DNA from: Stictocephala bisonia
Lineage: Eukaryota; Arthropoda; Insecta; Hemiptera; Membracidae
Assembly (NCBI GenBank): GCA_035578905.1
Contig: JAQJVL010000704.1
Location: forward strand, 248,001-312,000
DNA: 64,000 bases
Direction: 5' to 3'
Under the pieces are notes generated by a model, which was given only the letters and a program-made list of their open reading frames with translations, ran no database searches and had not been told where the DNA came from. This document shows positions 1 through 14,384 of this stretch, piece by piece. Position 1 is the stretch's first letter, and each line of letters begins with the position of its first letter. Position numbers and translations under genes: made by a program.

Positions 1-1
1 C

Positions 2-245
2 TACGGCCTCGCGGGAGAAAGTTCGGCCTGCGTTCTCACCAAGCCCTCTGCTACAGTCCCATTTGTGGATCTCGGTATGTTGCTTCGTAAGAAAGATTGT
101 ACAAATACATTACCAATTGATTTGCCTACTGAATAAAATTAATTAATTCAAAATTTATCTTCCCAATCTTTCAATGAAATCAATCTTTTACAAACAGGTC
201 TAAATTTTATTATTCAATCAACAAAAAGAACAGAAAAAGCACACA
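2..245 (+). mobile_element. Penelope-like element fragment, copy 1
   Basis: From about 100 to 245 this stretch aligns by eye with 1085-1250, which belongs to the longer Penelope-like copy. Both share a stretch reading roughly LPID then STE or PTE, followed by a segment with the pattern EINLLQ(K/T)GLNF typical of the N-terminal region of Penelope-like proteins. The frame is broken by a stop near 134-136. Bases 2-136 are open in one frame and clearly more GC-rich than what follows, so the window edge may cut through a coding part of the same element. After 245 the similarity stops. It is not a functional gene. Confidence 0.5.
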
Positions 246-1070
246 TATTTATTGATGTAGAAGTGATGGGGGCACGCGAAACTTGCAGGGGTGTTACTAA
301 TTTGAAATATTGTTTTTCAAGAACAGTTACAGGGGATCCCAAAAGTTTGCATTAGCATTAATTTATCATAAAAATATGATATATTACCTAGTATTTGCAC
401 ACACAAAAAATAAATAAATAAAAATAAAAAACAGATAAAGTATGAAAAGTGTTAATGTACATCCTGTATTTACAATAGTATTATAAATTGTATTTTACTA
501 CCAGTCATCGCAAATATATCACTAAAAAAAAAAAAAAAAAAACTATTATGACCAGTAAACAGAAAATGTATTGTCATATTAAAAACCTAAAATAATGTTT
601 TGGGAAAACGAACACTTTCCAAATCAATATTCCATCCAAGTTATACATTTATTACTATCTTAAAAAGAAAGGTTAACTTGATAAGTTTCTCGGAGAGCAC
701 AACTTAAAGCATTATTGTCAAGAAGAATATTCTACTATTATAAAACTAGTTAATTACGTTGACTTTATAACAAAAGCCGCTATAAAAGAGATAACATATA
801 GTATCATTCTTCAAGATCGTAACAGAAAAAATTCTCCACAATGCGAAAAAATTTTCTCAATCTAGAAATTATTTACTTATACTCATAACAAGCAAACTTT
901 GAATTACAAGCCATGGCATTACACTTTAAAGTCACTAAACAACTTAATTATGTTATCTATAAAATTGTTCAAGACAATATATTTCAATGTTACAAAGTAT
1001 TGAATATAAACATGAACACAAACTCAAAAACTAAAAAATAAGTTCAGTAACCTAATCATAAATTATTCAG
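246..1070. other. A+T-rich noncoding stretch between Penelope fragments
   Basis: No supported gene. It holds a poly-A run near 524-541 and otherwise unstructured A+T-rich sequence separating the two Penelope-like pieces. Confidence 0.5.
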
Positions 1071-1074
1071 TTAC

Positions 1075-1520
1075 AAATGAAAATATATTACCGATTGATG
1101 TGTCTACTGAATAAAATCAATTAATCAAAATTTACCTTCCCAATCTTTCAATGACGATGAAATCAATATTTTACAAAAAGGTCTAAATTTTAATATCCAA
1201 TCAACAAAAAGAAAAGAAAAACAACACATATTAATTGATGTAGAATTAAATATAAAATATCAAAAACATAATGAAAAATCAGCAATTACATGTGATTTTG
1301 AAAATGCTATAAAACATTTAAATCTCAATAAAAAGGAAGGAAACAATAAATATTGTTTTGTGAAAATATTGTTTTGTTAAAAGAAAAAATGTTTTTTATC
1401 TAAAAGCTGATAAAGGTAATACAATTAATTGTGATATTTGATAAAAATTAATATTTTAGCAGTGTTCATTAAATTTTAAATGAAGGTCCATATATTAAAA
1501 TGAAGAAACCCCTGACGATA

Positions 1521-1575
<55 letters not shown>

Positions 1576-3396
1576 TCAACATCATCTACTTTAAAACAAT
1601 GCAAGAATATCATTACAAAAGAAATGTCAAAAAATTAACCTTTATAAACCAAATATTCCAAAACTTTATTGCCTACCAAAAATTCATAAAACCTAGTAAT
1701 AAAATGCGTCCAATAGTTTCATGTATTAAAACTACTTACTTCATTGTCCTACATACTTACTATCAAAATGGTTAGTTCAATAACTACAACAATATACATT
1801 TCCTACAACACTTTCTGGTAAAGATGATTTGAAGTTTTGAATATGACTAAAAATGTATGACTTGAAGATAATGAATATTTAATTTCTTTTGATGTAACCT
1901 AACTTTACCCAAATGTACCTATAAAAGAAACTATTGATATAATAAAAAAAAACTGGTTAATTTCCATGAGAGTTGAACAAGTAAACATTGATTAATATAT
2001 ATTACTAATAAAGCTTTGTGTATCACAAAATACTTTTCAAATAAATAATGAAATTACAAACAAATAGAATGATCATCTATGGGCAACCCTTTATCTTGTT
2101 TCATTGCCAATATAGTTTTAAGCAATTTTGAACAACATGCAAAACATACGTTAAATTACTTTCCTAGAATTTGGTTGTGATATGTAGATGATATTTTTGC
2201 AGTTTTTAATAGTAATGAGAATCTTCAAAATTGTATAATAGATATAAATCTATTCTATCAAACTATAACATTTACTTATGACATTGAACAAAATTCATTC
2301 CTTTTTAGACATAACCATTCCTGGTTTCCATTCCCTTAAAAGAAACCAGGTATCTGGTCATATTGAATTCGATATTTATAGAAAACTGTTACATACAATC
2401 ATTCTGTAGTTGCTGCATCCTATTGCAATGATATTAATTTATAACACATGGTAATACATCATATGTTTTCAATAATTAATTTGATTTAACAGTTGTTTTG
2501 TTTACATTGTGGATGGTAATTCAGGCTACATTACATTAAAGTTGTTGTGTCACAGAAGAGGTCTATTTTCATTTATTACAGTTAATTATACAATATTTTT
2601 ACAAATTCAGAAACAAAAACAACACAACATTTAAGATTCATACCAATTGATTCATTCCATCCAGCATCTCAAAAAAGAGGTACATAGCATCAATTAATTC
2701 ATCGTTTATTTAATACATTTTTATCGACCTCAAATTTCAATAATGAAATTACAAAAATCAAAGAAACAGCAATAATTAATTAATGAATACAACCTAAATA
2801 TGATTACAAAAATGATAAATAAGAAAACTAATTGAAAAACAAAACCAAACAATTAGGTTTGTGTTCCCTATTACCAAATTAGTTCAACATAGTTAGTTAC
2901 CTATTAACTACAATAGTTCCCTATTACCAAAAATAAGGAAAGTCTGTTCGGAGAAGTGTTACATATGGATCTTTTTCAAACGTAATGCAAAAAGGGTTTA
3001 AGAAACACTCTAATGTAAATTTATCGTTTAACTGTACATCAAAATTAAAATATTTCCTTGAAATCCAAAGGACAAATTTAAAAATGAAGAATAGTCTTGA
3101 ATATATGAAATTGCATGCGACAATTGCAATAAAACATATATTGGTCAAACCAAAAGAAAAAATCAACAAGATTAAAAGAACACAAATATCATTTTAAAAA
3201 TTATCAAGAGGAGAAATCAACGATAGGAAAACACCGCATAAATTTGAACCATAATTTTACAAAATGTAATTTACTAAAGGAAGTTCAAAATAAGGAACAA
3301 TTAGATGCTTATGAAAGCTTATATATAAAACATTCAAAATAAATTCTTGTTAAGAACGAGCCAGGAACATTTGAAAACTCACCACTATTATTTTAA
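1075..3396 (+). mobile_element. Decayed Penelope-like retroelement (RT plus GIY-YIG endonuclease)
   Basis: Fragments of one long protein can be followed across several frames. An N-terminal open stretch lies at 1109-1379. KADKGN near 1405 and LPKIHK near 1672-1690 follow, then MRPIVSCI near 1703-1727. RT palm motifs are SFDVT near 1880, MGNPLSCFIANI at 2079-2114 and the catalytic YVDDIF at 2181-2198. Near the end, CDNCNKTYIGQTKR (3116-3157) matches the GIY-YIG-type endonuclease region of Penelope-like elements, and NEPGTFENSPLLF (about 3355-3393) is a typical C-terminus. Stops and frame changes occur throughout, and an AT microsatellite interrupts it near 1520-1572. In an intact family member these domains copy RNA at a nicked chromosomal target. 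This copy is dead. The family call rests on motif order. Exact ends are uncertain because no terminal repeats were identified. Confidence 0.8.
1519..1572. repeat. AT microsatellite
   Basis: An almost pure TA dinucleotide run inside the Penelope-like element. Any reading frame through it is artefactual. Confidence 0.95.
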
Positions 3397-3411
3397 ATCC
3401 ATACAATATTT

Positions 3412-3412
<1 letters not shown>

Positions 3413-3476
<64 letters not shown>
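3413..3476. repeat. AT microsatellite at Penelope 3' end
   Basis: Pure TA run of about 32 units starting 17 bases after the Penelope-like C-terminal stop. The placement suggests it grew from the element's tail. Confidence 0.95.
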
Positions 3477-3481
<5 letters not shown>

Positions 3482-6400
3482 TAAAAATTACCCAGTTAAC
3501 CCAAAAAGGGCTATTTACGTATTTTTAGGTAGTAATAAAATTAAAAAGTGAGTACCCTTAAACATTTTTATTAAAATTGATTAACACAACATGTTTCAAC
3601 TTTATGGTAATTTTCAAGTGTAAATTAAATATATAATAATTCTTTAAATAAAATTTTAAAACATGTGGTTTTTATTAATATTTATGAATATGGATAAGTT
3701 GGTGATATTTTTTTTACGTATATATTGTTTTTTTTAATATTAAAATAATATATATTTAAATAAGAAAAATATATATTATGTTTTCTTATTTAAACTATTC
3801 TATACGTTTTATTTTTATTTTACGATGTGGTTTTCAAATCAATAAAATATAAACAATATTAATTTAGTTTGTGTCTGAAGATGGTTACTTTGTTACCGAA
3901 AGGCCTAATGAAATTTAAAAAAATATTTACTGGAGTGTTTGTTTCATCTTACAACATATCGTATAGTAGTTTGTGTAACTTCAGTAAAAAAATCACTTTA
4001 ATTTAATTCTGCTCTTGGTTGTTTTTTAAATGTTTTAAAAGCTTCAGCGTACCTCAAATTTTGTTTATATCAGAAAACGATTCTTTATTACATTGTAAAA
4101 CTGCGTTATACTATTTTCATTTCCCCTGAATTTAAACATTAAGCGTTATTTTTTTAATTAAAGCACTATAGTCCTTACATATACGGGTTGTTAATAATAA
4201 CTAGAATGTTATGTTAGCACACGTGTAAATAACTACTTTATCTACCTAATATTGGTGGGAAATAGTGCAAACATTTTCGCGAGATAAAAAATATAAATAT
4301 TTTTGAAATAATTATGGCAATTTGTATAATATTTTACTTTATTTTTTTATAAAATATTGAATATTATTGCATCTCGTATTTCTGCCTGTTTTCACATAAC
4401 ATTGTTGTACAATATATACACTGAGTTCCATCCTATAGGGCTCAATCGAAGTAAAAACGCCACTTTTAGAATACATAAAATACAAATATTTGTTAAAAAA
4501 ATTATTGTTATCATAGTATTATTGGTATATATATATATATATTTAGAAAATATGCCACTTAAATTATTGATACTTATATGTTATAATTATCATTTTTCGG
4601 TTTTAATTTTTTATAAATAAATAAAAAAGAACTATTTTACTTAGTTTAATTTACAGCATTCTAAATATCAATCAGGCATGATGTCTCATCAATATTATTC
4701 TCCAAACTTTATTAAGAAAATAACTAAAAAAAAAAATATATTAGTATTAAATATTTTACAAATGATAAACAGCTTGTAACACAGAAATTGCTATGATTCA
4801 ATTGAATGTTTAAAAACTGGATTGTTAGATAAATTAAACAAAGTCAATCGAATCGTACTAGCAAGGCAAGGGCAAGTATCGTAAACCTCTTTACCGGAGA
4901 TTTAATTAAACTAATAAGAGCCAGACAAACGCTGTTTGTGCAAAACCTTATTGTAATCCAGGACTCCTCACTGTTTGACTTTGTGCTCTGCAGTTAAATA
5001 ATACTGATATTCTAGAACTATGGCCAAGCTTCTACAGCTATAAGTAAATATTCTAAAATAAATAAAATTTACATTATATTTCTCAGACATTTTAGAATAT
5101 AAAATATAAATTGAAAGTGGTTATGGTAAATTTAATATTATTTACTCTATCATTTTACGAAAAAAAAAAAATCATTAACTAACTTATGTTTTGTAAGGAT
5201 TTTTTTTTATCCAATCTGATCATTTTAGTGTATATTATAATAAAATAGCTACAATCCATATGAGTTTACTATGTGTCTCTCAACTAGTAGATAATTTATC
5301 TTTCCTCCTCCAGCATATATGAACATAATAATAGTCTGACCATTGTAAATATCCTGATTTTATCACAGGCTTACTTGCAATCTCGCTTTTAGTGTTTTTT
5401 ATAAGAAAACCTTAAAAAAATAATGTGCATTACTAGAAAGTTTTCCTATCAAAATCAAATTATTATTTCATAATTTATTTTTGATTAATTCAACCGTTAA
5501 TAATTAAACTATAAATTAGCTTAATTTTTCCAAATCACTTGCATAAATCCTAATAATTTACCTCTATACATAGGACTAACTAATTATTGTATTACATATT
5601 ACATAACTGAACACTAACAGCTGAGGTTAGAAACACCCTTCACACAATACTCCATAAATGATAGTAAGATAAGACTAAGACTTATTTCGTAGGAAATATT
5701 AAACTAAGATTTATTTCGTGGAACAGTAGTAAGTAGCCTGCCATTCCTAAACGCTTAAATGAAATTTCTTTTTTCTTGAAAAGTAATTCGCTAAAGTCTT
5801 CTACGACGGGTACACAAATATGACGTACGTCTAAGTAGCCTATATACTTATGTATATTAAATTTTCTAAAACTGGTGTTTCGTTTTACTTCTTTCATCAC
5901 ACTCAATACATAAACTATTTTACTGTCACTACGTTTAAGTTGTAATATATAGTAGTGTGACTATTCAAATACTATTTAAACGTGATACTTGTGTGATATT
6001 TCATGCACAATTTTCAAATATTTGAATAACGTTAAAACAAAATTGGTATACCTGTAGTTTTATTATGAGAGTTAATTTTTTTACCGTGGCAGGCAGTAAT
6101 TAGTAGATACAAGAAAACTATAAATAATATTTATGAATCAGTTCACTCTAATTTTATTTATTACAATTAATTGCATGTGGTTGTATTTCTTTTTTTTATT
6201 ATTAATTACTATCCACAAATAAGTCTTCCTTAGAAGATAGTCTAACATAAAAAAGAAAAGTGTTTGCTTTACATACTTGGCAATTGTTCTTACCACCTGT
6301 ATATGCCTTACTCTTTATTCGTTTATGAAAGTCTTCAATCCTGTTAAACCTCAAACCACATAATTACTATACAGTGCAGTTTAAGTAAGTTGCTAGGCTA

Positions 6401-8353
6401 CGTTCATTATTAACGCTAAAACAATTTACCACACTAACAAGTGGTGTTGAACTATGTGGAAGTAGCTGAGTTTATACTACCAACTAAACCTCACGGTGCC
6501 TTACAGCATGTTAACTTAAAGTTGGATAACATCTGCCAACTATACCAAAGTCACGTGGTAGTTAATATATCTACTCCAATAACCAATGTACATTTATTCT
6601 TAAGTAAAAATATTTATGTAAAAAAATTCGTACAATTAGCTAACAAAATTCTGTTGTATGCTATTGTGCTTATTTTAGAACTAAACTAGTTAAGCTAGTT
6701 TAGCTACAAAGCTTGTTTATGTTTTCCTCCTCAACGTACTTTTCAACTTACGGTTGAAACGTATCCCTATAAAACTATCCAGTGCGAGGAGGAAAGATAA
6801 TTAGAGTGGGAAAGGTTGAAATAAAACTATCAATACGTATTATTAATAATACATCGTAAATACAGAAAACATTTGTCTAATATTATATATTGTATTTGAC
6901 AAAATAGTTGAAATGAATAACTGATAGATATGAAATGAATAACGATATGGATTCACTTGAAAAAAATCTATAAGTTTTTGTTAGAAAACAAAAACTTAGT
7001 AAGAATACTAAGAGATAAAAATTAAATTGGTGATTCGTCTTTATATATTAAACTAAAATACAGTATCTAAAATTAACTAAACAAATTCAACCACACGAAG
7101 GAGATTCTTGTAAATTCACAAAATGTCAGTACCATTTAAGTCAGCTGATGGTCTGATGTCGTGTGCACCCTGAAGAAATGAAATATTTCACCAAAGTCAA
7201 CTTGTATCTATTGCTGAAAAAATTTCGTGTGCAGCATGTGTATATTTCAGAAAAGGATGAAACAACTTCTTGATTTACAATTTTTAATGTTTTATTATAA
7301 AAATCGTAATAACTTACGAACAACTTAAATTTTTTTTGTAGTATAAAAAATAGCACAGCAAAATTCTCATAAAATAAAAATATTGTTGTACTACATGTAC
7401 TTTTTTCATAAGTTAAAATGGCATACGTGAGTTACTTGCTAGTAAACGAAATACCTGAATGTAACAAAAATTCATATTTTCACATGTTTTGAATGTCGAA
7501 AATAGTTTAGTGGAAAAAACTCCAAAGGACCTTCAGTGAAAGATCAAAACTTAGACGTGACTGACAGGTTCACCTTTTACTTCTGAAACTGACAGGTTCT
7601 AAACTTTTGACGTCCTAAACAATATCAGTTTGCTTGGAATGTACAAGGATATAAAGTAGTTAAAGTGATTTTCACCTAAGTTTATTATTGACTGACAGAA
7701 CTCGTCCGTATGTTTATGAAGTTATACTCCTTAACCAGTCAGTTTCAAGACATTTTTAACATGAACTTAAATAAAATTTTCATTAGTAGATTGTGAATTC
7801 ATGTTCATAAAAACCTTTAAATTTATTTGTATAAATCTTAGTGTTTATATGTGAAATAAAACAGTTTTCAACACTTGTTTCTTCAGCACTATCACGAAAT
7901 ATTTGAAATTTTATAGCTGTTTCCATAAAAATACTAAGCTAGACATTTGTGCTCTGTTAGATTATTAAACTTTGTCTTTCTAAAGTTTATTAGCAATCAC
8001 ATCGGCTGATAAGACAGTGATCTATAGATTAAAAGGTAATATAAATAATCACTTTTATGTTTTATTTTGGAAAATTTTCAATTATAAAATTGAATATTGT
8101 CCTTAAATAAGGTAAAATCTATTTTTTATTTTGGTATTAGATGCAAATGATTCATAATTTTTATTGAATTTTATCAAAACACACTTGCACCGTTGTCATC
8201 GTGTCTATAAAAGTTTCTAAGGAACAGTTTATGATAAAAATGAAATAACTTAAAGAGATTTGTAAAACATCTTATTTTAAAAATGGAGGTTACTCATAAG
8301 TCATTTACATGTTAATCTATTAATAATGGTTAACATTTAAATATAAACAAATT

Positions 8354-8381
8354 CTTGTCAATATTCATTGATATTGACAAG
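8354..8381. repeat. Perfect 11-bp hairpin
   Basis: CTTGTCAATAT at 8354-8364 is the exact reverse complement of 8371-8381, with a six-base loop. No function is implied. Confidence 0.8.
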
Positions 8382-10024
8382 ACATGTTTTTTAGTGAACG
8401 AACATTGTCAGTCTTTATTTAGTAGGGCTATTTTATATATTTTAAATGAAATATTATAGTTTACTGGTATTATAATTATTAGAATACATTTAAATTTATG
8501 AAAAAATATTTAAATAACGAAAAACTGGTTACGTACTTAGTATTAATTAGACCTTAATTACATATATGGTGTGTTCCTGTGAAGATGCCACATTTAAATT
8601 GTAAATCCCAAATATATATTAACTATTATATAATATATTTATGAACCTATTCCTTTATGTTTAGTAGTTTTACTCCTATAGACCTAGTATTAATTGAATG
8701 TATTTGTTTTTGAGTTTTACGTTGTAGTATACATATATATTTAAGGGGTAGGTTTTTTGAACTATGTCCACACGAACTTGTTATATATAAATGGATTTAT
8801 AATGATTATGTAAAACTTATTTTTCTCGGTATATTTAAATATCGACTTTGTTTCCTGCTAAATGAAAGTACAATTTATAAATAAAATAGTTGAATTTATA
8901 TTATATGCATTTCACTATTACTAATGCATATTAATTAAAATATTTATTTTAAATAATCGAACAGCAATATGGTTACTCTAATACTTAAGCTCAGCATAAT
9001 ATATAGCTATAGGTAAATCCATATTATTTATATTTTTTATCTATTTGGATGAGATTGATTTAAAACATTTTTTAAACTGATAATGTAGGATCACAACATT
9101 TTTGTAGCACATGAGTTGTTTTTGTTTTGGCATAGTAAAACGTTGTGGAAATACACATATATGGTGGGTGTTCCCACGCTGTGTAACCTACTAAATTCCA
9201 TTTTATGGTTACTATGTTTTCCTCAAGCCCAATGGAAGGTGTCTTCGTGCTCTGTGATCAACTAAATTCTGATTTATGGCCAATGTTTTCTTCAAGTCCT
9301 ATGGCGAGTCTTCTAGATCTTGTAATTAATTGAAAATGTAGATAATTTATAAACACTTTTAACCGAAGTTTGAGTCTCTTTATTAGATTTTCTGTTAGAT
9401 TTTCAGGATAGTTGTTCACGCAAACACAAGACCTGTTCAACCCAAGTTTAAATTGAGTTGTCCAGTGAGGCGTTCTTCGGCAAAGGCTTGTATTGTAAGG
9501 TTATTGAATCTATACCTTTCCATAATATATTCGGTATACGTGTATATTATTTCTTTTACCCATCATTTCTGGTTTACTCAATATAAAAATAAACCATTTT
9601 CGACTAAACATGTGTCATGTTATGTCTACAAGAGCATCAAATATCTTTGTATGTGGAAATTATGATGCTTAAATATTTTTTTTAACTACAATATCATATA
9701 ATCCTAGAAATAATTTAGGTATAGACACAAACTAAGAAATAACCTTTTTTTATTTGTCAGATATTACTTAAATTATTGACAGTAATTATGGATTGAAAGC
9801 TTGTTGATATTAAGTTCGTCCTTCAGCCTCACCAGGATACTTGTCCTCTATGACAATTAATTTTGGTTTTGTAGGCAGTGTGGCCCATAAACAGAGTATT
9901 TTCTAAAATCTTAGTCAATTATAGGAATCAATAGATCACCTTTCATTTGATACCCCACTTGGTAGTGTTAGTTTAAAATTACTCATTTTTGTGATTTGGG
10001 GCATGTTTTTTTGGGGAGGGGGGC

Positions 10025-10043
10025 AGGTTAGGTTAGGTTAGGG
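10025..10043 (+). repeat. Short interstitial TTAGG run
   Basis: Three consecutive GGTTA/TTAGG units. TTAGG is the telomere repeat of many insects, but three units are too few to mark a telomere and such runs are common in insect noncoding DNA. Confidence 0.6.
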
Positions 10044-13000
10044 CTATTTCACGTTGTGTCTTCTAAAATATAATTGTATATTCAGGTTTATGGAATACAT
10101 AACTGTAGTTTGATATCCCACTTGGCCGTTTTATTTTAGTGCTACACTATTTTTTTAAACATATTTTTTTGTGTCATAAAATTACATATTATTTCCCCTT
10201 TTAAAAACCTAATAGTATGTTTGATTCAGGATACAAAACACCTTTAATTTCTTATCCCACTTGTATGGATAACGTCAGTATACACATTTTTTTATATTTT
10301 TATCAATTGTGGTTTTTTGGCCTCCGATACCACGATGTTTTAAGTATTAAGCTAAAATTCACATATATTGTACGCATTAAGTACGTGTGCACATGTGTAT
10401 GTTCTGAACATTTTACTTAAGTGTTATTCTAGTTAGGTCATACAAACTACTTTTTTGTAATTTTCCCATAAGAAATACATTAAAGCCAATTTGGAGCAAA
10501 AAAGTCACCATCTCCCTTATGAGTGAAAAAAGCATATTTTGTTAATTTTTCTGAGGTGTTACACATACCCGTATACACAAGACAGGATAACAGGAAAGGC
10601 CTTGACATTTAGTGTCAGTTATTTGGTCACTTCATCGAGCCTTACAGAATATAGAAGGTAGCTAAAGATATTAACTAAGGATGATAAGAAAATAATCATA
10701 TCGGTGAGAATAAATTATGTTTTATGAAAATTGGTATGAAAAGAAACAACATTGCGTAGCTGAAACATAAAACGTAAGAACGTTATAAGAAAACATGAAT
10801 AATGTTATATAATGGAATAAAAAAAGAATATTTGCCAAATCATAACAGTACTTTAATTGTTTTTTTAGTTTAAAGTGCGATATTTCATTTGTTGGAGAAT
10901 TTTTACAGATGATTATCCACGCGGATGTAAGTTGATTTTCCGTTTTCACGGACGATCAGCTGTTCCGTTCCATTAAATGAATTGTTTATTGAATTGTGGC
11001 TTAACTGTGACAGACCTAATCGTGATTTTTTGCATATAAAAACAAAATTAAAGACCGTACGTGTTTTAAGTAATTATTATAGTACTGTACTACGTCCATA
11101 AGCTACTACGCTTGTTTTGCGCTGAACTTTATCTTGAAATCATAGTTGTAATATGTTACTTCTTTTAACACCAGAAACTTACATTTTAGTATGTTTTAAG
11201 ACTGGATTGATAAAATAGTAAGTGAAACTTTTTATCAAAAAAATGTTCTTTAAATCGTAAGAATTATCAAGTTTTCCAAAAGGCAAAACCAATGGTGACA
11301 GAGAGACGCGACTGTTGATTATCATTCCAACCACAGAGTCCCAACATCTCCACAGGCCACACAAGATCAAACTATGCAAAACTAACTTAGTTGATACTAC
11401 TCTAAACTAAACCTCAGAATGCTTTAATGCCTGGAATTCAACTTGGATAAATTTACCTTTAACATGTTATTTGTTTCATTTTGATACGGTGAAATTTATC
11501 ACCTAAAATCTTTTGGAAAGCTATTGTTACGTAATAAAGTATATTTAAGTACACTACTGGTTATAAATGACCATATTAAAGTACGAAGACCTATCCAATC
11601 ATCATATATAATAAACTGAAATATTGTTATAGTCAATATTACAATAAAATATATCTGACAAGTTGTCAGATTTTAATGTCATGAAGGAAATGATTGAATA
11701 ACGTGTTTAGTTTAATGTTTAATGGAATACGTTTTGATTTCGAGATTGTAGTTTGTAACATTTTAAACGCTTCATATTTAAGTCTAATTATTGTATAAGT
11801 ATAACCAACTTTAATTTTGAATAACGGTTTGTGTGCAGAAAATGATAAAATTATGAAGGAAGTATTTAAAATTAACTCTAGAGCCAGTTGAACTTAGCAT
11901 CTTAAAAATTAGTTTAGTCAATAGTGTTTAGAACATTTGCACTAATGTTGGCACAGAAATTATGTTCACCCGAGTTTGAAAGTAAGAGTTCTACGAACAT
12001 ATCAAATTATGCCATTGTTTTCCTCGTTTAATTTCACGTTATGACATATGAGTTTTAACTTTTACTGTAAGAGTTTATAAATTGTATCCTAGTTATAACA
12101 AAAAAGTACAGGACAGTTAACTAGTTTTCACTGTACATAAAATTTATACCGATATTACTCGAAAGCCCGTGAATGAATCACATATATATTTTAATTTCAT
12201 CTATTATAAAAATGGTTAATCCTTAAATACAATTTTTAATCCCACAATTCGTAACGCACAAAAAGGAGGAAAATAATGGTATTATTCGGGTTTTCATAGG
12301 ATTCTTACCTTCTTAATAAACCACCTTCAAACTCGGGTGCACACAATTTCTGAGCCGACAGTAAACGTCCTTATTAGTTGTGTTATATATAGGTGGCAAG
12401 GTGAAACCTAGTGTTTATATTTAGTAGAGCGAAAATAGTGGTAAGGGGTAGTATTTATCCGAAAATATAATTTATTTACTATGCTAAGATTTTTTTACAT
12501 GCTTGGTATTGAGATCTCACCTAACCATTACATTTTGCTGGATCGGCGTTTAGTATTTGTTTTTAAATATTTAAGTTCCATTTAACATTTTATAAATTTT
12601 CTTTTCGTGGGTGTGTAACATTCTACTAGTAATTACTTCAATATAATGATGCCAATATTTTTTAAGCAATATTATAACAGGATTTTGAGATAATGACGTA
12701 GTAATTTCGTAACTAATCCAGGTGATTATATTACGTGACTATCTAAGCCAACGTGAATATTGGGAGCTTACCTGGTTGATACCAGTTATTGTAAAATTAT
12801 GGGTGAATTAAGAACTTATATTATGTAAGATATTTTTTTGTTTTCATGTAAATAATAAGGAACTCTCCGCTGAAAAAAATTTTTTATTTTTGTAAGTACC
12901 CTTTGTTCTTTTAAATTGTGTTTATTTATGATGAAATTATTCTAATGGTGTACTGTTTCTGAGTTTTTGAACATTTATTATAAATAAATCCGTTCGGTCT

Positions 13001-13061
13001 TTAACCAAAATTAGCGTTGGAAATCTCATGAAGTGTAACAACGTACAGTGGTATTGATATT

Positions 13062-13240
13062 TATGGGCGGGTGGGTGGGTCAATAACACTGTACGTGAAT
13101 GGGTGGGCGGGTGGGTCAATACCATTGTACGTGTATGGGTGGGTGGGTGGGTGTATACCATTGTACGTGTATGGGTGGGAGGGTGGGTCAATACCATTGT
13201 ACGTGTATGGGTGGGTGGGTACAATACCACTGTGCATGTA
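13062..13240. repeat. 36-bp minisatellite, about 5 copies
   Basis: The core GTACGTG recurs at 13091, 13127, 13163 and 13199, exactly 36 bp apart, each followed by a G-rich GGGTGGGTGGGT-type block and CAATACCATT. A degraded copy ends near 13240. Because 36 is a multiple of three, the minus strand has an open Pro/Thr/His-rich frame, which is a by-product of the repeat. A related two-copy version lies at 62392-62460. Confidence 0.9.
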
Positions 13241-13567
13241 GGTATTGTAAAAACAGTTAGCTCTAAGTATTTATGCTAAGCAGTTTCGATTTCATAAATA
13301 TTTATTGAATTTAGATAAATATGTTAGTGTAGTAAGCCTGAAACAGATAATTATCATGATCGATCAATTGACTTACCTTAATTGATTGGATAGTACAGCA
13401 TAAACTTGTTAAAATATACCAATAAATCCTTCTATGACTCTTGAAGATTTCTATGGCCTTGAAATATATCCATCAGTATTTTATTTAGGGTTTTACACTT
13501 GTTGTGTTTGTGTTACCATCAAAGTATACCATCAAAATGTTAAACTATAATTCATGTTTTACATATA

Positions 13568-14380
13568 CAGGGTGTATATTATGTCTCGAACCACCCAAAT
13601 ACCTTCTTTACTAAACAAAACGATAAACTTTTTACAATCGTGATATGGATTGGGCACCTACTTTTTGGAACAGCGTTTTTTTTCATTTCTCACTAACGGG
13701 GTACATCTTTTTGTTTTAATATTCTTAATGGAAGCCTATACCAAATGTTATACATAATTTTGAAGGTAAGAAGTGTGATACATCATTTTTGGTACATTCA
13801 CAAAATATACAAAATTGAATTTTAAAATCAGAATCTCTATAAGGAATCACTCTATAAAAAAAATAGAGCACTTTGAGTGTTAAAAACTTGCTGATTTTCG
13901 GCAATTTAATTTCAATTTTTGTGTGAAACTGAAGAATGAAGACAGTTACTTGACACCAAATGGTGCTAAAATGTAAATGTTAAGACTTTTCTAACATCAT
14001 AAATAATTTTATTTTTATGAGAAATAAATAATTATAAACAACAATCTATTAAAATAATAACTAGCAAAGTTGTACTAACAAAACCAGCTTGAAATGAATG
14101 TTTTTCATTTTAATAAAATATTTGAACATCAGCAAATTTTCATATTCAAAGTGATCTAATTTGCAATAGAGTGATTTCTTAGAGATGCATTATGTGGCAT
14201 TAAATTAAGAAATTTATTACCTTCAAAATGACGTAACACAAGGTATAGGCTTCCATTATGAACATTAACTATATCCTTAACAGGACGTTTCTCGTTAATT
14301 GGCGACCAAATTGATTGGCAAAACCTATTTGACATTGTAGGTGTTGCAAACGCTTTATGCAGCTTTATGTGAACACCCTA
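13568..14380. mobile_element. Fold-back / MITE-like element, about 0.8 kb
   Basis: The left end is CAGGGTGT and the right end ACACCCTA, imperfect inverse complements. Internal segments pair across the centre: 13727-13769 (with AATGGAAGCCTATACC) is inverted at 14216-14258, and 13855-13885 (with GAGCACTTTGA) is inverted around 14120-14165. The whole unit can therefore fold into one long imperfect hairpin. No transposase is present, so it is presumably a non-autonomous element. The target-site duplication is unclear (possibly TA). Confidence 0.65.
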
Positions 14381-14384
14381 CTTG

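Larger units (their letters stand above)
3480..12930. other. Gene-free A+T-rich DNA
   Basis: No coding region, RNA gene or complete mobile element could be supported. All reading frames are short and of low-complexity composition. Minor structures are an 11-bp hairpin at 8354-8381, a weak imperfect tandem repeat of about 78 bp at 9160-9330, and a short TTAGG-type run near 10025-10043. The region could be intergenic or a long intron. Confidence 0.6.

Noticed and set aside
10025..10043. Telomere or subtelomere marker
   Set aside because: Only three TTAGG-type units inside ordinary A+T-rich DNA; such short runs are frequent in insect noncoding sequence.
12937..13230. Pro/Thr/His-rich 97-codon minus-strand frame
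   Set aside because: It is created by the 36-bp G-rich minisatellite, whose period is a multiple of three.
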